The notes: generated from the sequence alone by a model not told the origin. A DNA stretch of 64,000 bases from Pyxidicoccus caerfyrddinensis (GCF_010894405.1 NZ_JAAIYA010000005.1:310001-374000), one strand, 5' to 3'; counted from the first letter of the stretch, positions 51,127 to 60,149 are shown. Program-made: numbers and translations.

Positions 51127-54100
51127 ATGGCGAACGCTGGCGATGACACGGCGATGCCTGGTCCGCGAGCCGCCACGTCGAACTCCACGATGGATGCCGT
51201 GCTCCCCGGTCCGGACCGGAGCCAGGGGCTTCCCTTCAGGGACTGGGACCGCTACGAGCTCCTCGAGCGACTGGGCCAGGGAGGGATGGGGGAGGTCTTC
51301 GAGGCGCGGGACAGGCGGCTCGGGCGGAAGGTTGCCCTCAAGTTCATCCGGGACTCGAACACGGCGCGCGCGGAGCGGTTCCTCCAGGAAGCGAGGACGC
51401 AGGTCCGCGTCGACCATCCCCACGTGTGCAAGGTGTTCGAGGTCGGCGAGGTCGATGGAAGGCCCTACATCGCCATGCAGCTCGTCGCGGGTCAGGGGCT
51501 GGACCGCGTCGCCGCCGGCCTGTCGCTGCTCGAGAAGGTCCAGGTGATGCGGGACGTCGCCGCCGCCGTCCACGAGGCGCACCGGCTGGGCGTCATCCAC
51601 CGGGACCTCAAGCCCTCCAACATCCTCGTCGAGCGGCACGAGGGCGGACGTTGCTTCCCCGTCGTCGTGGACTTCGGCTTGGCCTACGACGTCGCCGACG
51701 GGCACGACCTCACCCATACGGGGGCGCAGCTGGGAACGCCTTCCTACATGGCGCCGGAGCAGGCCCGGGGAGACCTGGCGCACCTCGACCGCCGCACGGA
51801 CGTCTACAGCCTGGGCGCCACGCTCTACGAGCTTCTGACGGGCGTGACGCCCTTCATCGCCGCCACGGCCGCGGAAGTCCTGGCGAAGGTGCTCCAGGAG
51901 GACCCGCCCTCTCCGCGCGCTCATGTGCCGGGCCTTCCAGGCGACCTGGAGACGCTGGTCCTCAAGTGTCTCAGCAAGGAACCGGACCAGCGCTATGCGT
52001 CCGCGCGTGCCCTCGCGGAGGACCTGGGGCGCTACCTGGATGGCGAGCCCATTCTCGCCCGGCGCCCGAGCCTGCTGTATCGCTGGCGGCGCCGCGCGCG
52101 GAAGCACCGCGCGCTGGTGGGGGTCTCCGCGCTGTCCCTGGCCAGCATCCTCGTCCTCTCCGTCCTCGGTGCCCGCTCCTGGTTGGAGGCGCGACACACC
52201 CGCGCCCAGCTCGCGACGCGAGCCAGGCTGGCCGAGCAGGTCGGCCAGCAGGTCAAGGAGACGGAGTGGTTCCTGCGCACGGCCTACGCCCAGCCGCTGC
52301 ACGACACCCAGCGGGAGCAGCAGCTCGTCCGCGAGCGGATGGCGCGAATCGCGTCACTGGCGCAGGACCAGGATGCGTATGGCAACGCGCTGATTCACTA
52401 CGGGCTGGGGCGGGGCCACCTGGCGATGCAGGAGTTCGAGCCGGCGCACGCGGAGCTGATGCAGGCGCTGCGGCTGGGCCTGGACTCACCCGAGCTGCAC
52501 TACGCCCTGGGGCAGGCGCTCGGCGCGAGGTATCGCCAGGGGCTGGAGGACGCACGGGGAAGAGGTGACAAGGACTGGGTGGCCAGGCGCCAGCAGGCCC
52601 TGGCGCGGGAGTACCTGGAGCCCGCGCTGCAATCGCTCGAGCGCAGCAGGGGGCTGGAGCTGGAGTCGCCCCACTACCTCGAAGGGCTCATCGCCTTCTA
52701 CCGCAAGGACTACGACACGGCGGCCCGGGCGGCCGCGCAGGCCATCGCGGCGGCACCGTGGATGTACGAGGCCCGGAGGCTCGCTGGAGACGTGGCCCAT
52801 GTGCGCGCCGTGGAGCGGCTGGAGCGCGGGGACTACGGCGCGGCCCGGGCCGGGCTCCAGGAGGCCGTCACGCTGTACGCGCAGGCGCTCGAATCCGGAC
52901 GGAGCGACGCGAGCAGCTACGAGGCGCTCGCGCAGGCGTGGCTGGAGCGCGCGAACGTGGACATCGACCAGGGCCGGCCTCCCCGGGAGGCGCTGGAGCG
53001 CGTGCTGTCGGCCACGGACCAGGCGGTCCAGGCCGCGCCCCAGCGCTCCATCGCCTACAGGCAGCGGGCCTACGCCCTGATGCACCAGTACAACGCGGAG
53101 AACATCCAGGGGGCGGTCCAGGCGCTGGAGCCCATTCTCTCGGACTGGATTGCCTCCGGCCTGCGGGCGGTCGAGAGAGACCCGAGCGACGTGTCCGCCC
53201 ATGATGCGCTCGGCATCGGCCACTACACGCGCGGGCTCTATGAGTGGCGGCACCAGCGCAATCCCCACCCCGCCTGGGATGAGGCCATCGCCTGTCTGAA
53301 GCGGGCCCTGGAGCTGCAACCCGACTACCCGTGGGCGCTCAATGACCTGGCGCTCATCCACTTCAACAAGGGCAACCATCTCCGGGAGCACGGCGAGGAC
53401 TCCCGCCCGGAGCTCGCGGAGGCCGCGCGCTACTTCGAGCAGGCCGCGCGGGCCGACCCGCGGTACCTCTATGCGCAGTCGAATCTGGCGCTCGTGTACA
53501 ACGTGCTGGCGGACTACGTCCTCGGGCGTGGGTTGGACCCCGAGGAGCACGTCCGGAAGTCCATCGAGGCGGGCGAGCGCAGCCTCGCCATCAACGCGAA
53601 CTACTACTCGGCGCTGGGCGGCCTGGCCGTCGCGGAGTTGATGCGCGCGCAATACCTGCTGGATTCCGGAGGGGATGTGCGCCCGCCGCTGGAGCGGGCG
53701 CGCCAGCAGCTCGAGCGCACGCTGCGCATCAACCCCACGGAGGGGCGCAGCCACCTCTACGCAGCGGAAGCGCACCACCTCGCGGCGCTCCAGGCGATGC
53801 GGGACGGAGGCAATCCCGCCGCAGAGCTCGAAGCGGGCCGCCAGTCCCTGGAGCGGGCCTACCGGGGCGCGCCCGGGTGTGTCGACTGTCGCGTCGTCGG
53901 AGCGCGCGTGGCGCTCGCGGCGGCGGAGTGGGCTCGGCGGCAGGGAAGGCCGAGCCTGCCGCTGCTGCGCAAGGCGCAAGCCGAGGCCCAGCGCGCCGTG
54001 GACATGGTCCCCTACTTCGAGGCCCACCAGGAGCTGGCGCGCGTCTCCTGGCGGTTGGCGCAAGCACTGCCTCCCGGCAGCGCGGGCCCGGTGGTCGCGG

Positions 54101-54363
54101 ACGGCCTGCGCGAGGTGGAGCGGGCGCTTCAGCTCGATGCGAACCTGGCGCAGGCCCACGTCATCCGCGGTGGGTTGCTGCTCATCCGGGCCCGGGGGGC
54201 GGACAGGGCTGGCGTGCGCCACGAGGCCGCGCGCCAGTCCCGGGCCGCTTTCGAGCGGGCCTTTGAAATCAACCCGCTGTTGCGACGGCAGTACGAGCAG
54301 CTCGCCGGCGAGGTGTTGCCCTTGATGGACGGCCTCGTGGACGCTCGTCCAGGGCAGGACTGA
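51127..54363 (+). CDS. Ser/Thr protein kinase with TPR-like repeats
   Basis: This 1078-residue Hanks-type kinase has its kinase domain at about 42-315: Gly loop LGQGGMGEVFEA, Lys in KVALKFI, catalytic loop VIHRDLKPSNIL (about 158), DFGLAYD and GTPSYMAPEQARG. A membrane helix lies near 335-350 (VGVSALSLASILVLSVLGA). The remaining 700 residues are helical repeats of TPR/Sel1 type with repeated phrases such as ALELQPDYPWALNDLALIHF and RADPRYLYAQSNLALVYN. All catalytic residues are present. The repeat tail, which by topology would be outside the cytoplasm, probably senses or binds protein partners. Myxobacteria encode many such kinases. Confidence 0.93.
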   Translation: MANAGDDTAMPGPRAATSNSTMDAVLPGPDRSQGLPFRDWDRYELLERLGQGGMGEVFEARDRRLGRKVALKFIRDSNTARAERFLQEARTQVRVDHPHVCKVFEVGEVDGRPYIAMQLVAGQGLDRVAAGLSLLEKVQVMRDVAAAVHEAHRLGVIHRDLKPSNILVERHEGGRCFPVVVDFGLAYDVADGHDLTHTGAQLGTPSYMAPEQARGDLAHLDRRTDVYSLGATLYELLTGVTPFIAATAAEVLAKVLQEDPPSPRAHVPGLPGDLETLVLKCLSKEPDQRYASARALAEDLGRYLDGEPILARRPSLLYRWRRRARKHRALVGVSALSLASILVLSVLGARSWLEARHTRAQLATRARLAEQVGQQVKETEWFLRTAYAQPLHDTQREQQLVRERMARIASLAQDQDAYGNALIHYGLGRGHLAMQEFEPAHAELMQALRLGLDSPELHYALGQALGARYRQGLEDARGRGDKDWVARRQQALAREYLEPALQSLERSRGLELESPHYLEGLIAFYRKDYDTAARAAAQAIAAAPWMYEARRLAGDVAHVRAVERLERGDYGAARAGLQEAVTLYAQALESGRSDASSYEALAQAWLERANVDIDQGRPPREALERVLSATDQAVQAAPQRSIAYRQRAYALMHQYNAENIQGAVQALEPILSDWIASGLRAVERDPSDVSAHDALGIGHYTRGLYEWRHQRNPHPAWDEAIACLKRALELQPDYPWALNDLALIHFNKGNHLREHGEDSRPELAEAARYFEQAARADPRYLYAQSNLALVYNVLADYVLGRGLDPEEHVRKSIEAGERSLAINANYYSALGGLAVAELMRAQYLLDSGGDVRPPLERARQQLERTLRINPTEGRSHLYAAEAHHLAALQAMRDGGNPAAELEAGRQSLERAYRGAPGCVDCRVVGARVALAAAEWARRQGRPSLPLLRKAQAEAQRAVDMVPYFEAHQELARVSWRLAQALPPGSAGPVVADGLREVERALQLDANLAQAHVIRGGLLLIRARGADRAGVRHEAARQSRAAFERAFEINPLLRRQYEQLAGEVLPLMDGLVDARPGQD

Positions 54364-54364
54364 G

Positions 54365-55618
54365 TTAGTTCGAAACCTTGCCGGTGGTGATGCGGTTGGG
54401 TGCTTGATCCGCCGGAGGGCACGGGGGGATGTTGTTCAGGGCCGCGCCGTTCCATTGCTCCAAATTGAAGCGGTCCGGCATGCGCTGGTTGTCCTTGTTG
54501 AAGCAGACCGCTCCCTGCTCATCCCAGACGGCCTCGATTTCGCCATCCGGAATCTTCTTGGTGTTGAGCCACGCGTCGTGGATTTGGATTTGGGTGCCTT
54601 CCTCCGTGTAGCTGTTGAAGTCATTCGGCTTCACGTTCGGGTGGGCGAAGTAGGCGGCACGCTTTGCCTGGATGCAGGCCCCGAGGAGCAGGGTCGGGTC
54701 AGCGCCCGGAGCCTTGAAGACGTCATTCCAGGGCAGGTAGTTCCACTTCTCCATGCAGGTGACGATGGCGCCCGAGACGCAAGCAAGGGTGACCGAGTCC
54801 TTCGACTTGCTGATGACACCCGTGGCCCCATTCACCCGGTGCCCCGCCAGGACGGAGAGCGGGAGCGGGAGCGGGAGCTTGATGCCGTTGTTGCTCCCCA
54901 CCCCTTTGGCGGGCTGCGAGCAGTAGAACCCGAAGACCGGCGACGGGATGCTACTAGTCGACAGCTGCTGGCTCTTGTACCGCGCCTGATAGCGATAGAG
55001 CTTGAGGAGGGGGACTGAAGAGCTGGCGAAACGAAGAAGGTCCGGAACCGCAATCTCCTGGAACACGAGCTCGACGCTGTAGCGAATGGATTTATGCTCG
55101 AGCACGAAGACCAGGGGCAGGTTGGACAGGAGTGAGCCCATCGCGTGCACGGGCCCCTTCACGCCCTGCGGCTGGTAGACGAAGCCGAGCCGGGAGGGAG
55201 GCGAGCTGGCGGGTGACTTCACCTCGCGCAGGGCCGTCAGCGTGGAATCCGAGAGCCGGACCCTGACGCTGCTGCTGGTGACCTCGGTTTCCTTTCCAGC
55301 CGCCCAGAGTCGCCCCTTGAGCGTGACGCTCGCCGAGGCGCCAGACTTCGCCGGGATGTTCTCGAAGGACTCCGGGCAGAAGCGCGGGCTTCCTGACGGC
55401 TGGAGCCAGAGACAGTAACTGCCGGGGTCGGAGACATAGATGCCGGGACCGTTGCCGGTGCCCTGGCAGACAGTGCCGCCGGGGCAGGTGGTGATGAGTT
55501 CGTTGGTACCGCCATCCGTGAGTGGGTCCTTGTCGTCTCCATGGACCACGCCCCCCACGAGTGAAACCATGATGGCCACCAGCGCCAATGTCTGGCGCGG
55601 GTCGAGTCTGTCCTTCAT
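54365..55618 (-). CDS. Secreted ADYC-like domain protein
   Basis: This 417-residue protein has a signal peptide (RQTLALVAIMVSLVGGVVHG) and then Cys-rich sequence (TCPGGTVCQGTG, YCLWLQ, FCPES). The C-terminal half has paired Cys and the pattern CMEKWNYLPWND, then GACIQAKRAAYF, then TEEGTQIQIHDAW, which resembles the ADYC domain of myxobacterial secreted proteins in order and spacing, with ADYC itself replaced by AAYF. GGGGGAGA lies 6 bases before the ATG. It converges with the kinase gene (1-bp gap). Function unknown; family similarity moderate. Confidence 0.65.
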   Translation of the reverse strand: MKDRLDPRQTLALVAIMVSLVGGVVHGDDKDPLTDGGTNELITTCPGGTVCQGTGNGPGIYVSDPGSYCLWLQPSGSPRFCPESFENIPAKSGASASVTLKGRLWAAGKETEVTSSSVRVRLSDSTLTALREVKSPASSPPSRLGFVYQPQGVKGPVHAMGSLLSNLPLVFVLEHKSIRYSVELVFQEIAVPDLLRFASSSVPLLKLYRYQARYKSQQLSTSSIPSPVFGFYCSQPAKGVGSNNGIKLPLPLPLSVLAGHRVNGATGVISKSKDSVTLACVSGAIVTCMEKWNYLPWNDVFKAPGADPTLLLGACIQAKRAAYFAHPNVKPNDFNSYTEEGTQIQIHDAWLNTKKIPDGEIEAVWDEQGAVCFNKDNQRMPDRFNLEQWNGAALNNIPPCPPADQAPNRITTGKVSN

Positions 55619-55768
55619 GACCGTCTCCCCCTTCCGTGCTGTGCTCGCTCCGGTGCGGCCAGGTCAGGAGCACTGCCCCAAGCAGTGTCTGTCCATGCAG
55701 GTGTCCTGGCACGCTGGAGACGATTTGCACGAGGCGTGCCTGACCCCGGAGCGGACAAATCCCGTGCG

Positions 55769-57577
55769 TTACTCGCGAGGTGCGCGGGGGCGTGGGAGTT
55801 GGTAGCGCCGGGCCTTGAACTTGAAGGTCCGCAGCGGCATGCCGATGAGCTGGGCGGCGCGGGTCTGCACGCCTCCAGTGGCCTCCAGCGCCTCGCGCAT
55901 CCTGCGGTACTCCAGCTCGCGGACCTCCTCGGCGATGGAGCGGAAGCTCCCGGGGGCCTCGCCTTGCGCGGGCCCCGCCGGCGAGGGCGGAGTGGGCTCG
56001 TCGCCCGGGGGACGCTGGAGGGAGTCCGGCAGGTGTGAGGCCTCGAGCAAGGGGCCCGTGGCCGTGGTGGCGGCGTACTCCATGACGTTCTTCAGCTCGC
56101 GCACGTTGCCCGGCCACGGGTGGGCCCGCAGCACCTCCATGGCGGCGGCGGAGATGCGTGGCGCCGTCCTGCCCACCCGTGCCAGGGCCTCCTGGAGGAA
56201 GCGGGTGGCCAGCAGCGGCAGCTCGCGCGGGCGGTTGCGCAGGGGCGGCAGGGTGACGACGGAGGCCGAGAGGCGGAAGAAGAGGTCCTGGCGGAAGCGG
56301 CCGGCCTTCACCTCGTCCGCGAGCACGCGGTGGGTGGCGGCGACGATGCGCAGGTCCACCGCGCGCTCACGCGAGTCCCCCAGGCGGGTGATGCGCTGCT
56401 GGTCCAGGGCTCGCAACAGCTTGGCCTGGACGGAGAGCGGCAGCTCCGCCACCTCGTCGAGGAAGAGCGTGCCCCCGCTGGCCCGCTCCAGCAGGCCCGC
56501 GCGCGAGGCGACCGCGCCGGAGAAGGCGCCTCGCTCGGCGCCGAACAGCTCGCTCTCCACCAGGCTCTCCGGCAGGGCCGAGCAGTTGAGGGCGATGAAC
56601 GGCCGCTGCGCGCGGGGCGACCAGTGGTGGACGGCCCAGGCGGCGTTCTCCTTTCCCGCGCCCGTCTCGCCATGGATGAGGACGGGGATGGGACTGGAGG
56701 CCAGCCGCCGGAGCAGCTCGAAGAGGCGCACCATGGCCTCGTCCGCCACCATCACCGAGCGCTCTCCGAGCGGGAGCTGGTAGAGGTCGGGACCGCTGAG
56801 GCGCAGCCCGCCGGAGGGAGCAGCCAGCGCCACGGTCCGGGCCGCGGAGATGAGCGTGTCCGCGTCCAGCCCGTCTTGTGGCGCGGAGGCCACTCCCGCT
56901 CTCACCTCGGGAGCCAGCGGCGCCAGGCTCTCCAGCAGGGGCTGGACGACCTCCTCCACCTCGTCCGCCGTCAGCTCGGGCAGCAGGACGAGCAGTTGCG
57001 TGGGCCCGCCCCGGCCCACCAGGTCCATCACCCGGAGGCCTCCGCCGAGCGCACGGACGAGCTCCACCAGGGGGACGTCCGTGGGCCCCAGCGCCAGCGC
57101 GACGACGCTCATCGCGCGCTCGTAGCGCAGCACCCGCTCGAGCTCCTCCGCCAGCCGGTCCCTCAGCGTGGCGGCGTCCAGCAGGAGCCGCTGCGGCGGC
57201 GGGATGTCCCTTCGTTGGAAGACGAGCGTGACGTCTCCCAGCATCGCCACGTCTCCGTTGCGCAGCACCTGCTCGCCAGAGATGAGCTCGCCGTTGACGC
57301 GGACGCCGTTGTGGCTGTTGAGGTCGGCGATGCGGGCCTCGCCGTCCACCACGCGCAACCGGGCGTGGCGCCGGCTCACCGAGGCGTCCTGCACGAGGAG
57401 CTCGACGCCCGCGCCACGGCCGATGTCGAGCGTGCCATCGCGAGGCAGGGGAACAATCGAGGACGAGCTCCCCTCCAGCACCAGCAGGGAGAGGCGTCCC
57501 GGTTCGCCGGGAGACGAGGGGCGCTCCTGGGCCGCATCCACGGTCTCTTTCGTGCTGGGCGGCTCGGAAGGCTCCAT
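55769..57577 (-). CDS. FHA-domain sigma54 activator with degenerate GGDEF-like middle domain
   Basis: This is a 602-residue protein. The FHA domain (about 30-130: LDIGRGAGVELLV, SVSRRHARLRV, NSHNGVRVNG) binds phospho-Thr. The middle domain (about 135-270) follows the GGDEF layout (LAEELERVLRYERAMSVVALA, then RVMDLVGRGGPTQLLVLLPE, then GVASAPQDGLDADTLISAAR) but has GGPTQ instead of GGDEF, so it should not make c-di-GMP. The AAA+ domain (about 280-500) has Walker A GETGAGKE, loop GAFSGA (Thr replaced by Ser), Walker B GTLFLDEVAEL and WPGNVRELKNVME. The C-terminal Fis-like HTH is TRAAQLIGMPLRTFKFKARR. It is divergent from the gene set at 57818 and faces three palindromic sites. Confidence 0.88.
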   Translation of the reverse strand: MEPSEPPSTKETVDAAQERPSSPGEPGRLSLLVLEGSSSSIVPLPRDGTLDIGRGAGVELLVQDASVSRRHARLRVVDGEARIADLNSHNGVRVNGELISGEQVLRNGDVAMLGDVTLVFQRRDIPPPQRLLLDAATLRDRLAEELERVLRYERAMSVVALALGPTDVPLVELVRALGGGLRVMDLVGRGGPTQLLVLLPELTADEVEEVVQPLLESLAPLAPEVRAGVASAPQDGLDADTLISAARTVALAAPSGGLRLSGPDLYQLPLGERSVMVADEAMVRLFELLRRLASSPIPVLIHGETGAGKENAAWAVHHWSPRAQRPFIALNCSALPESLVESELFGAERGAFSGAVASRAGLLERASGGTLFLDEVAELPLSVQAKLLRALDQQRITRLGDSRERAVDLRIVAATHRVLADEVKAGRFRQDLFFRLSASVVTLPPLRNRPRELPLLATRFLQEALARVGRTAPRISAAAMEVLRAHPWPGNVRELKNVMEYAATTATGPLLEASHLPDSLQRPPGDEPTPPSPAGPAQGEAPGSFRSIAEEVRELEYRRMREALEATGGVQTRAAQLIGMPLRTFKFKARRYQLPRPRAPRE

Positions 57578-57613
57578 GGGGCCAGCAAACCACGGCGGGC
57601 CCCATCACGGGCA

Positions 57614-57679
57614 GGGCAAGGATTGCCCCACGGGCAAGACCTGCCCCGTGCGCGAGGCCCTCGAGGGCAGACATTGCCC
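57614..57679. promoter_or_regulatory. Three 15-bp palindromic activator sites (GGGCA-N5-TGCCC)
   Basis: Sites at 57614-57628 (GGGCAAGGATTGCCC), 57632-57646 (GGGCAAGACCTGCCC) and 57665-57679 (GGGCAGACATTGCCC) share inverted arms GGGCA/TGCCC with a 5-base spacer. They lie 45-110 bases upstream of a sigma54-like element and directly in front of the FHA activator gene. This is the arrangement of an enhancer for the divergent activator. Confidence 0.7.
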
Positions 57680-57723
57680 TTCGCTCAGGCGGTGGACTGG
57701 AGGCCTCGGGGCTCGAGGCGCGT

Positions 57724-57739
57724 TGGCAGGGCGGCTGCA
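57724..57739 (+). promoter_or_regulatory. Sigma54-type (-24/-12) promoter of the glycine-zipper/subtilase operon
   Basis: TGGCAGGGCGGCTGCA matches 10 of 12 consensus positions (TGGCACG-N4-TTGCW), with GG at 57725-57726 and GC at 57737-57738. Predicted start near 57750 leaves a leader of about 68 bases to the ATG at 57818. Confidence 0.6.
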
Positions 57740-57817
57740 ATAGCCAGACACCGTGGGCGACATCCCACGCCGAACGCAGCAGTGTCTGAAGCAATGACTC
57801 ACACAAGGAGAATGGAA

Positions 57818-58921
57818 ATGTCTGTAGCCGTCACCAGGCTTCCCGAGCTCAAGCCCACCAACAGCTACGAGGTGGTGGACCCGCCGCTGGCGCACCCGCG
57901 GCTCCGGGAGATTGCCCAGGACATCCTGAACGAGTTCAAGGCGTCTGTCTTCCGGGTGGGGCTCGGGATGAGCCTGCCGACGGAGCGGACCAGCTGGGAG
58001 CAGTTGGTTCGCGAGCGCATGGAGCGGGCGCCCGCGGAGGTGCGCGCCCGGGTCTCCCAGCGCCTGAAGAACGTGTATGACAATCCCCAGCTGCGGGCGC
58101 GGGAGCTGGGCCGCTTCGCGGAGCTGGACCTGACGCACCCCTCGGTGCTGCTGAACGTGCAGCCCCCGCGTGCGCAGCGCGCGGCGTTGCGCCAGCTCGC
58201 GCAGCTCTTCAAGGCCCAGGGCAGCCTGGCCTTCCATCCGGAGGTGCAGCTCGAGCGGGCGTCGGGCACCGACCTGCGTCCCCAGGACTACCTGCACACG
58301 CGGGTCCGCTTCATGCTCGACAAGGTGTACTGCGTCGACGAGACGTGGCTGGACTGGCCGGGCAGCGACGAGATTGGCATGGGCGGCTTCAGCGTGGATG
58401 AGACGGGGGAGGTGGAGAAGATCGCCGCCTTCACCGTGAGCAACGACTTCGACACCGGCGAGACCCGGGACTTCAAGCCGGACAAGTCCGTGCGCACCTT
58501 CTCCGTGAAGGAGGGCGGGGAGAACTGGCCCAAGGTGTACCGGGTGACGCTGGCCATGGTGGAGCGCGACTGGGGCGACTTCCCGGGCTGGGTGACCAGC
58601 CTGTACGAGAAGGTGAAGGGTCGGCTCAAGGAATACCTGGCGACCGCGGCGGCCGGCGTCGGTGGTGCCATCGGCGGGCCGCTGGGAGCCCTCGTTGGCG
58701 CGGTGGCCGGCTGGGTGGTGGGGTGGATCGTCGACAACATCATCGGGTGGATCAAGTCCTGGTGGGAGGATGACCTCATCGCGACCAAGACGTTCACCCT
58801 CACGCACGCGGGGCCGCGGGCCACGTTCAGCGGCCAGGCGCGCTCGCCTGTCGCCAAGCGGAGCTGGATTGGCGGCACGGGCGAGTACAACACCTTCTCG
58901 TACTGGGAGCTGCTCAAGTAG
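57818..58921 (+). CDS. Unknown protein with glycine-zipper membrane segment
   Basis: This is a 367-residue protein without a signal peptide. Residues 1-130 are helical and charged. Residues about 165-260 form a beta domain rich in acidic residues (KVYCVDETWLDWPGSDEIGM, then FSVDETGEV). Residues about 274-313 form a strongly hydrophobic glycine-zipper stretch (AAAGVGGAIGGPLGALVGAV followed by AGWVVGWIVDNIIGWI) flanked by Lys and acidic residues. The tail is beta (TKTFTLTHAGPRATFSG). Glycine zippers are common in pore-forming or membrane-inserting proteins. ATG at 57818 has AAGGAG 7 bases upstream. Its stop overlaps the subtilase start by one base. It is first in a probable sigma54-controlled operon. 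A membrane-active effector is a hypothesis only. Confidence 0.75.
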   Translation: MSVAVTRLPELKPTNSYEVVDPPLAHPRLREIAQDILNEFKASVFRVGLGMSLPTERTSWEQLVRERMERAPAEVRARVSQRLKNVYDNPQLRARELGRFAELDLTHPSVLLNVQPPRAQRAALRQLAQLFKAQGSLAFHPEVQLERASGTDLRPQDYLHTRVRFMLDKVYCVDETWLDWPGSDEIGMGGFSVDETGEVEKIAAFTVSNDFDTGETRDFKPDKSVRTFSVKEGGENWPKVYRVTLAMVERDWGDFPGWVTSLYEKVKGRLKEYLATAAAGVGGAIGGPLGALVGAVAGWVVGWIVDNIIGWIKSWWEDDLIATKTFTLTHAGPRATFSGQARSPVAKRSWIGGTGEYNTFSYWELLK

Positions 58922-59715
58922 TGAGGCCCGTGCCGGCCGGGGCGGCCATTGCCCCGGCGGGCGCGGTCCGAGCGGAGCCTCGCATGCGTGGGCGCGCGGT
59001 GGATTGGGAGCAGCCGGTGGTGGTGGCGGTGGTGGACAGCGGCATCGACGCAGGCCATGCGTGGTTTGCTGGCGCGCCACTCGTGGTGAGGGACTTCACC
59101 GGGGAGGGCCTGGGGGATGTGAGCGGACACGGCACCTTCCACGCCGGACAGGTCTGGCACCTGGCGGCAGGGCGCTGCCGGCTGCTGGTGGCGCGGGTGG
59201 TGGCGGCGGATGACGTGGCTCGGCCCGAGGCGGTGGTGGAGGCGTTGGCCTGGGCGCGGGACGAGGGGGCGGAGGTGGTGTCCATTGGCCTGGGCGCGGA
59301 AGTCGCTCCACCCCGGTTGCACGCCGCGGTGCGCGAGGTGGCGGCCAGAGCGGCCGTGGTGGCGCCCGTGGGAAACGTCCTCTGCTACGAGCCGGGCCCG
59401 GCGGCCCTGTACCCGGCGCGCTACGAAGAGGTGCTGGGGGCGGGTACCCGCGCCAGGGACGGCAGGCCGGGCACGGCGGGGTGTGCGGGCCTGGATGTGA
59501 GGGCCGAAGGTGAGGCGGAAGGCCCCTGGACGGGTGGGAGCCGGGAGGTGCGCCTGGGCACTTCCGTGGCGGCCGCGCGAGTGGCGGGCCGGGTGGCCGG
59601 GCTGCTGAGCCTGGAGCCCTGGCTGCGCGAGGCCGTGCGCGCGGGGCGGGCGCGGCAGGTGCTGCTGGCGAGGCTGGGCTCGGACGGAGGTCTTCATCAC
59701 GAGGGGGTGCCATGA
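58921..59715 (+). CDS. Subtilisin-family (S8) serine protease, compact cytoplasmic form
   Basis: This is a 264-residue protein. Catalytic Asp is in VAVVDSGID (about 40), catalytic His in DVSGHGTFHAGQ (about 68), a probable oxyanion Asn in VAPVGN (about 146), and catalytic Ser in GTSVAAARVAG (about 219), so the triad appears complete. There is no signal peptide or propeptide, so the enzyme probably acts in the cytoplasm. GTG 58921 overlaps the previous stop; ATG 58984 with GGAG 6 bases before it is an alternative (243 residues). Its stop overlaps the next small ORF by 4 bp. A dedicated protease beside a membrane-active protein suggests activation or degradation of that protein. Confidence 0.85.
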   Translation: MRPVPAGAAIAPAGAVRAEPRMRGRAVDWEQPVVVAVVDSGIDAGHAWFAGAPLVVRDFTGEGLGDVSGHGTFHAGQVWHLAAGRCRLLVARVVAADDVARPEAVVEALAWARDEGAEVVSIGLGAEVAPPRLHAAVREVAARAAVVAPVGNVLCYEPGPAALYPARYEEVLGAGTRARDGRPGTAGCAGLDVRAEGEAEGPWTGGSREVRLGTSVAAARVAGRVAGLLSLEPWLREAVRAGRARQVLLARLGSDGGLHHEGVP

Positions 59716-59852
59716 CGGACCCGCGCGCCAGTCCGCCGGACGAGCAATGGAGCCTCCGCCCGCCCACCCGTTCCCAGGGCGCTCCACTTGAGGTGTGGGT
59801 GGCTCACTCCGAGGGAGGATGTCAGGGGGACCGGCGGGCCGCACCCGGCTGA
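59712..59852 (+). CDS. 46-residue ORF coupled to the subtilase gene
   Basis: The ATG overlaps the subtilase stop (ATGA). The product starts MTDPRASPPDEQWSLRPPTR, contains LEVWVAHSEGGCQ and ends RRAAPG. It is Pro/Arg-rich, polar, with one Cys. The 4-bp overlap is the only evidence for translation. It could be a small partner or substrate of the protease, or chance. Confidence 0.4.
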   Translation: MTDPRASPPDEQWSLRPPTRSQGAPLEVWVAHSEGGCQGDRRAAPG

Positions 59853-60149
59853 TCGCCCCGCTTCAGGGGTGGGGGTACACCCCGGATTCTCCGGTCCTCG
59901 CGGGCCCTGGGTGATACGGGGTGTGGGGGCTTAGCAGCGGGGTGCTCAGTCCGGTATCCTACGCCGCGTGGCGGATCAGCGGTCCGCCCGGGCATCGGGG
60001 GCCCCTCTCATTTGGGGCCCGCGGAAGGAAGGCGACATGTGCTGGCGCAGCAGGCCCTGCTCTGGGCCCCGCATCAATTGCCGGGCCCTGGCCAGGAATG
60101 GCGAGAGCCTGGAGTGCTCGGGGACCGCTCACGGTAGGGAGAGTGCCCG
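59853..60149. other. Intergenic region before chemoreceptor gene
   Basis: These 297 bases hold no convincing gene. A hairpin GGGCCCC-tctcattt-GGGGCCC lies at 59999-60020. A 63-codon open frame (59968-60159) crosses it and runs into the chemoreceptor start but has no recognisable content. Confidence 0.5.
59999..60020. terminator. GC-rich hairpin, possible terminator or mcp leader structure
   Basis: Perfect 7-bp stem GGGCCCC/GGGGCCC with an 8-base loop, about 150 bases after the micro-ORF and 130 bases before the chemoreceptor start. No T-run. Confidence 0.35.
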
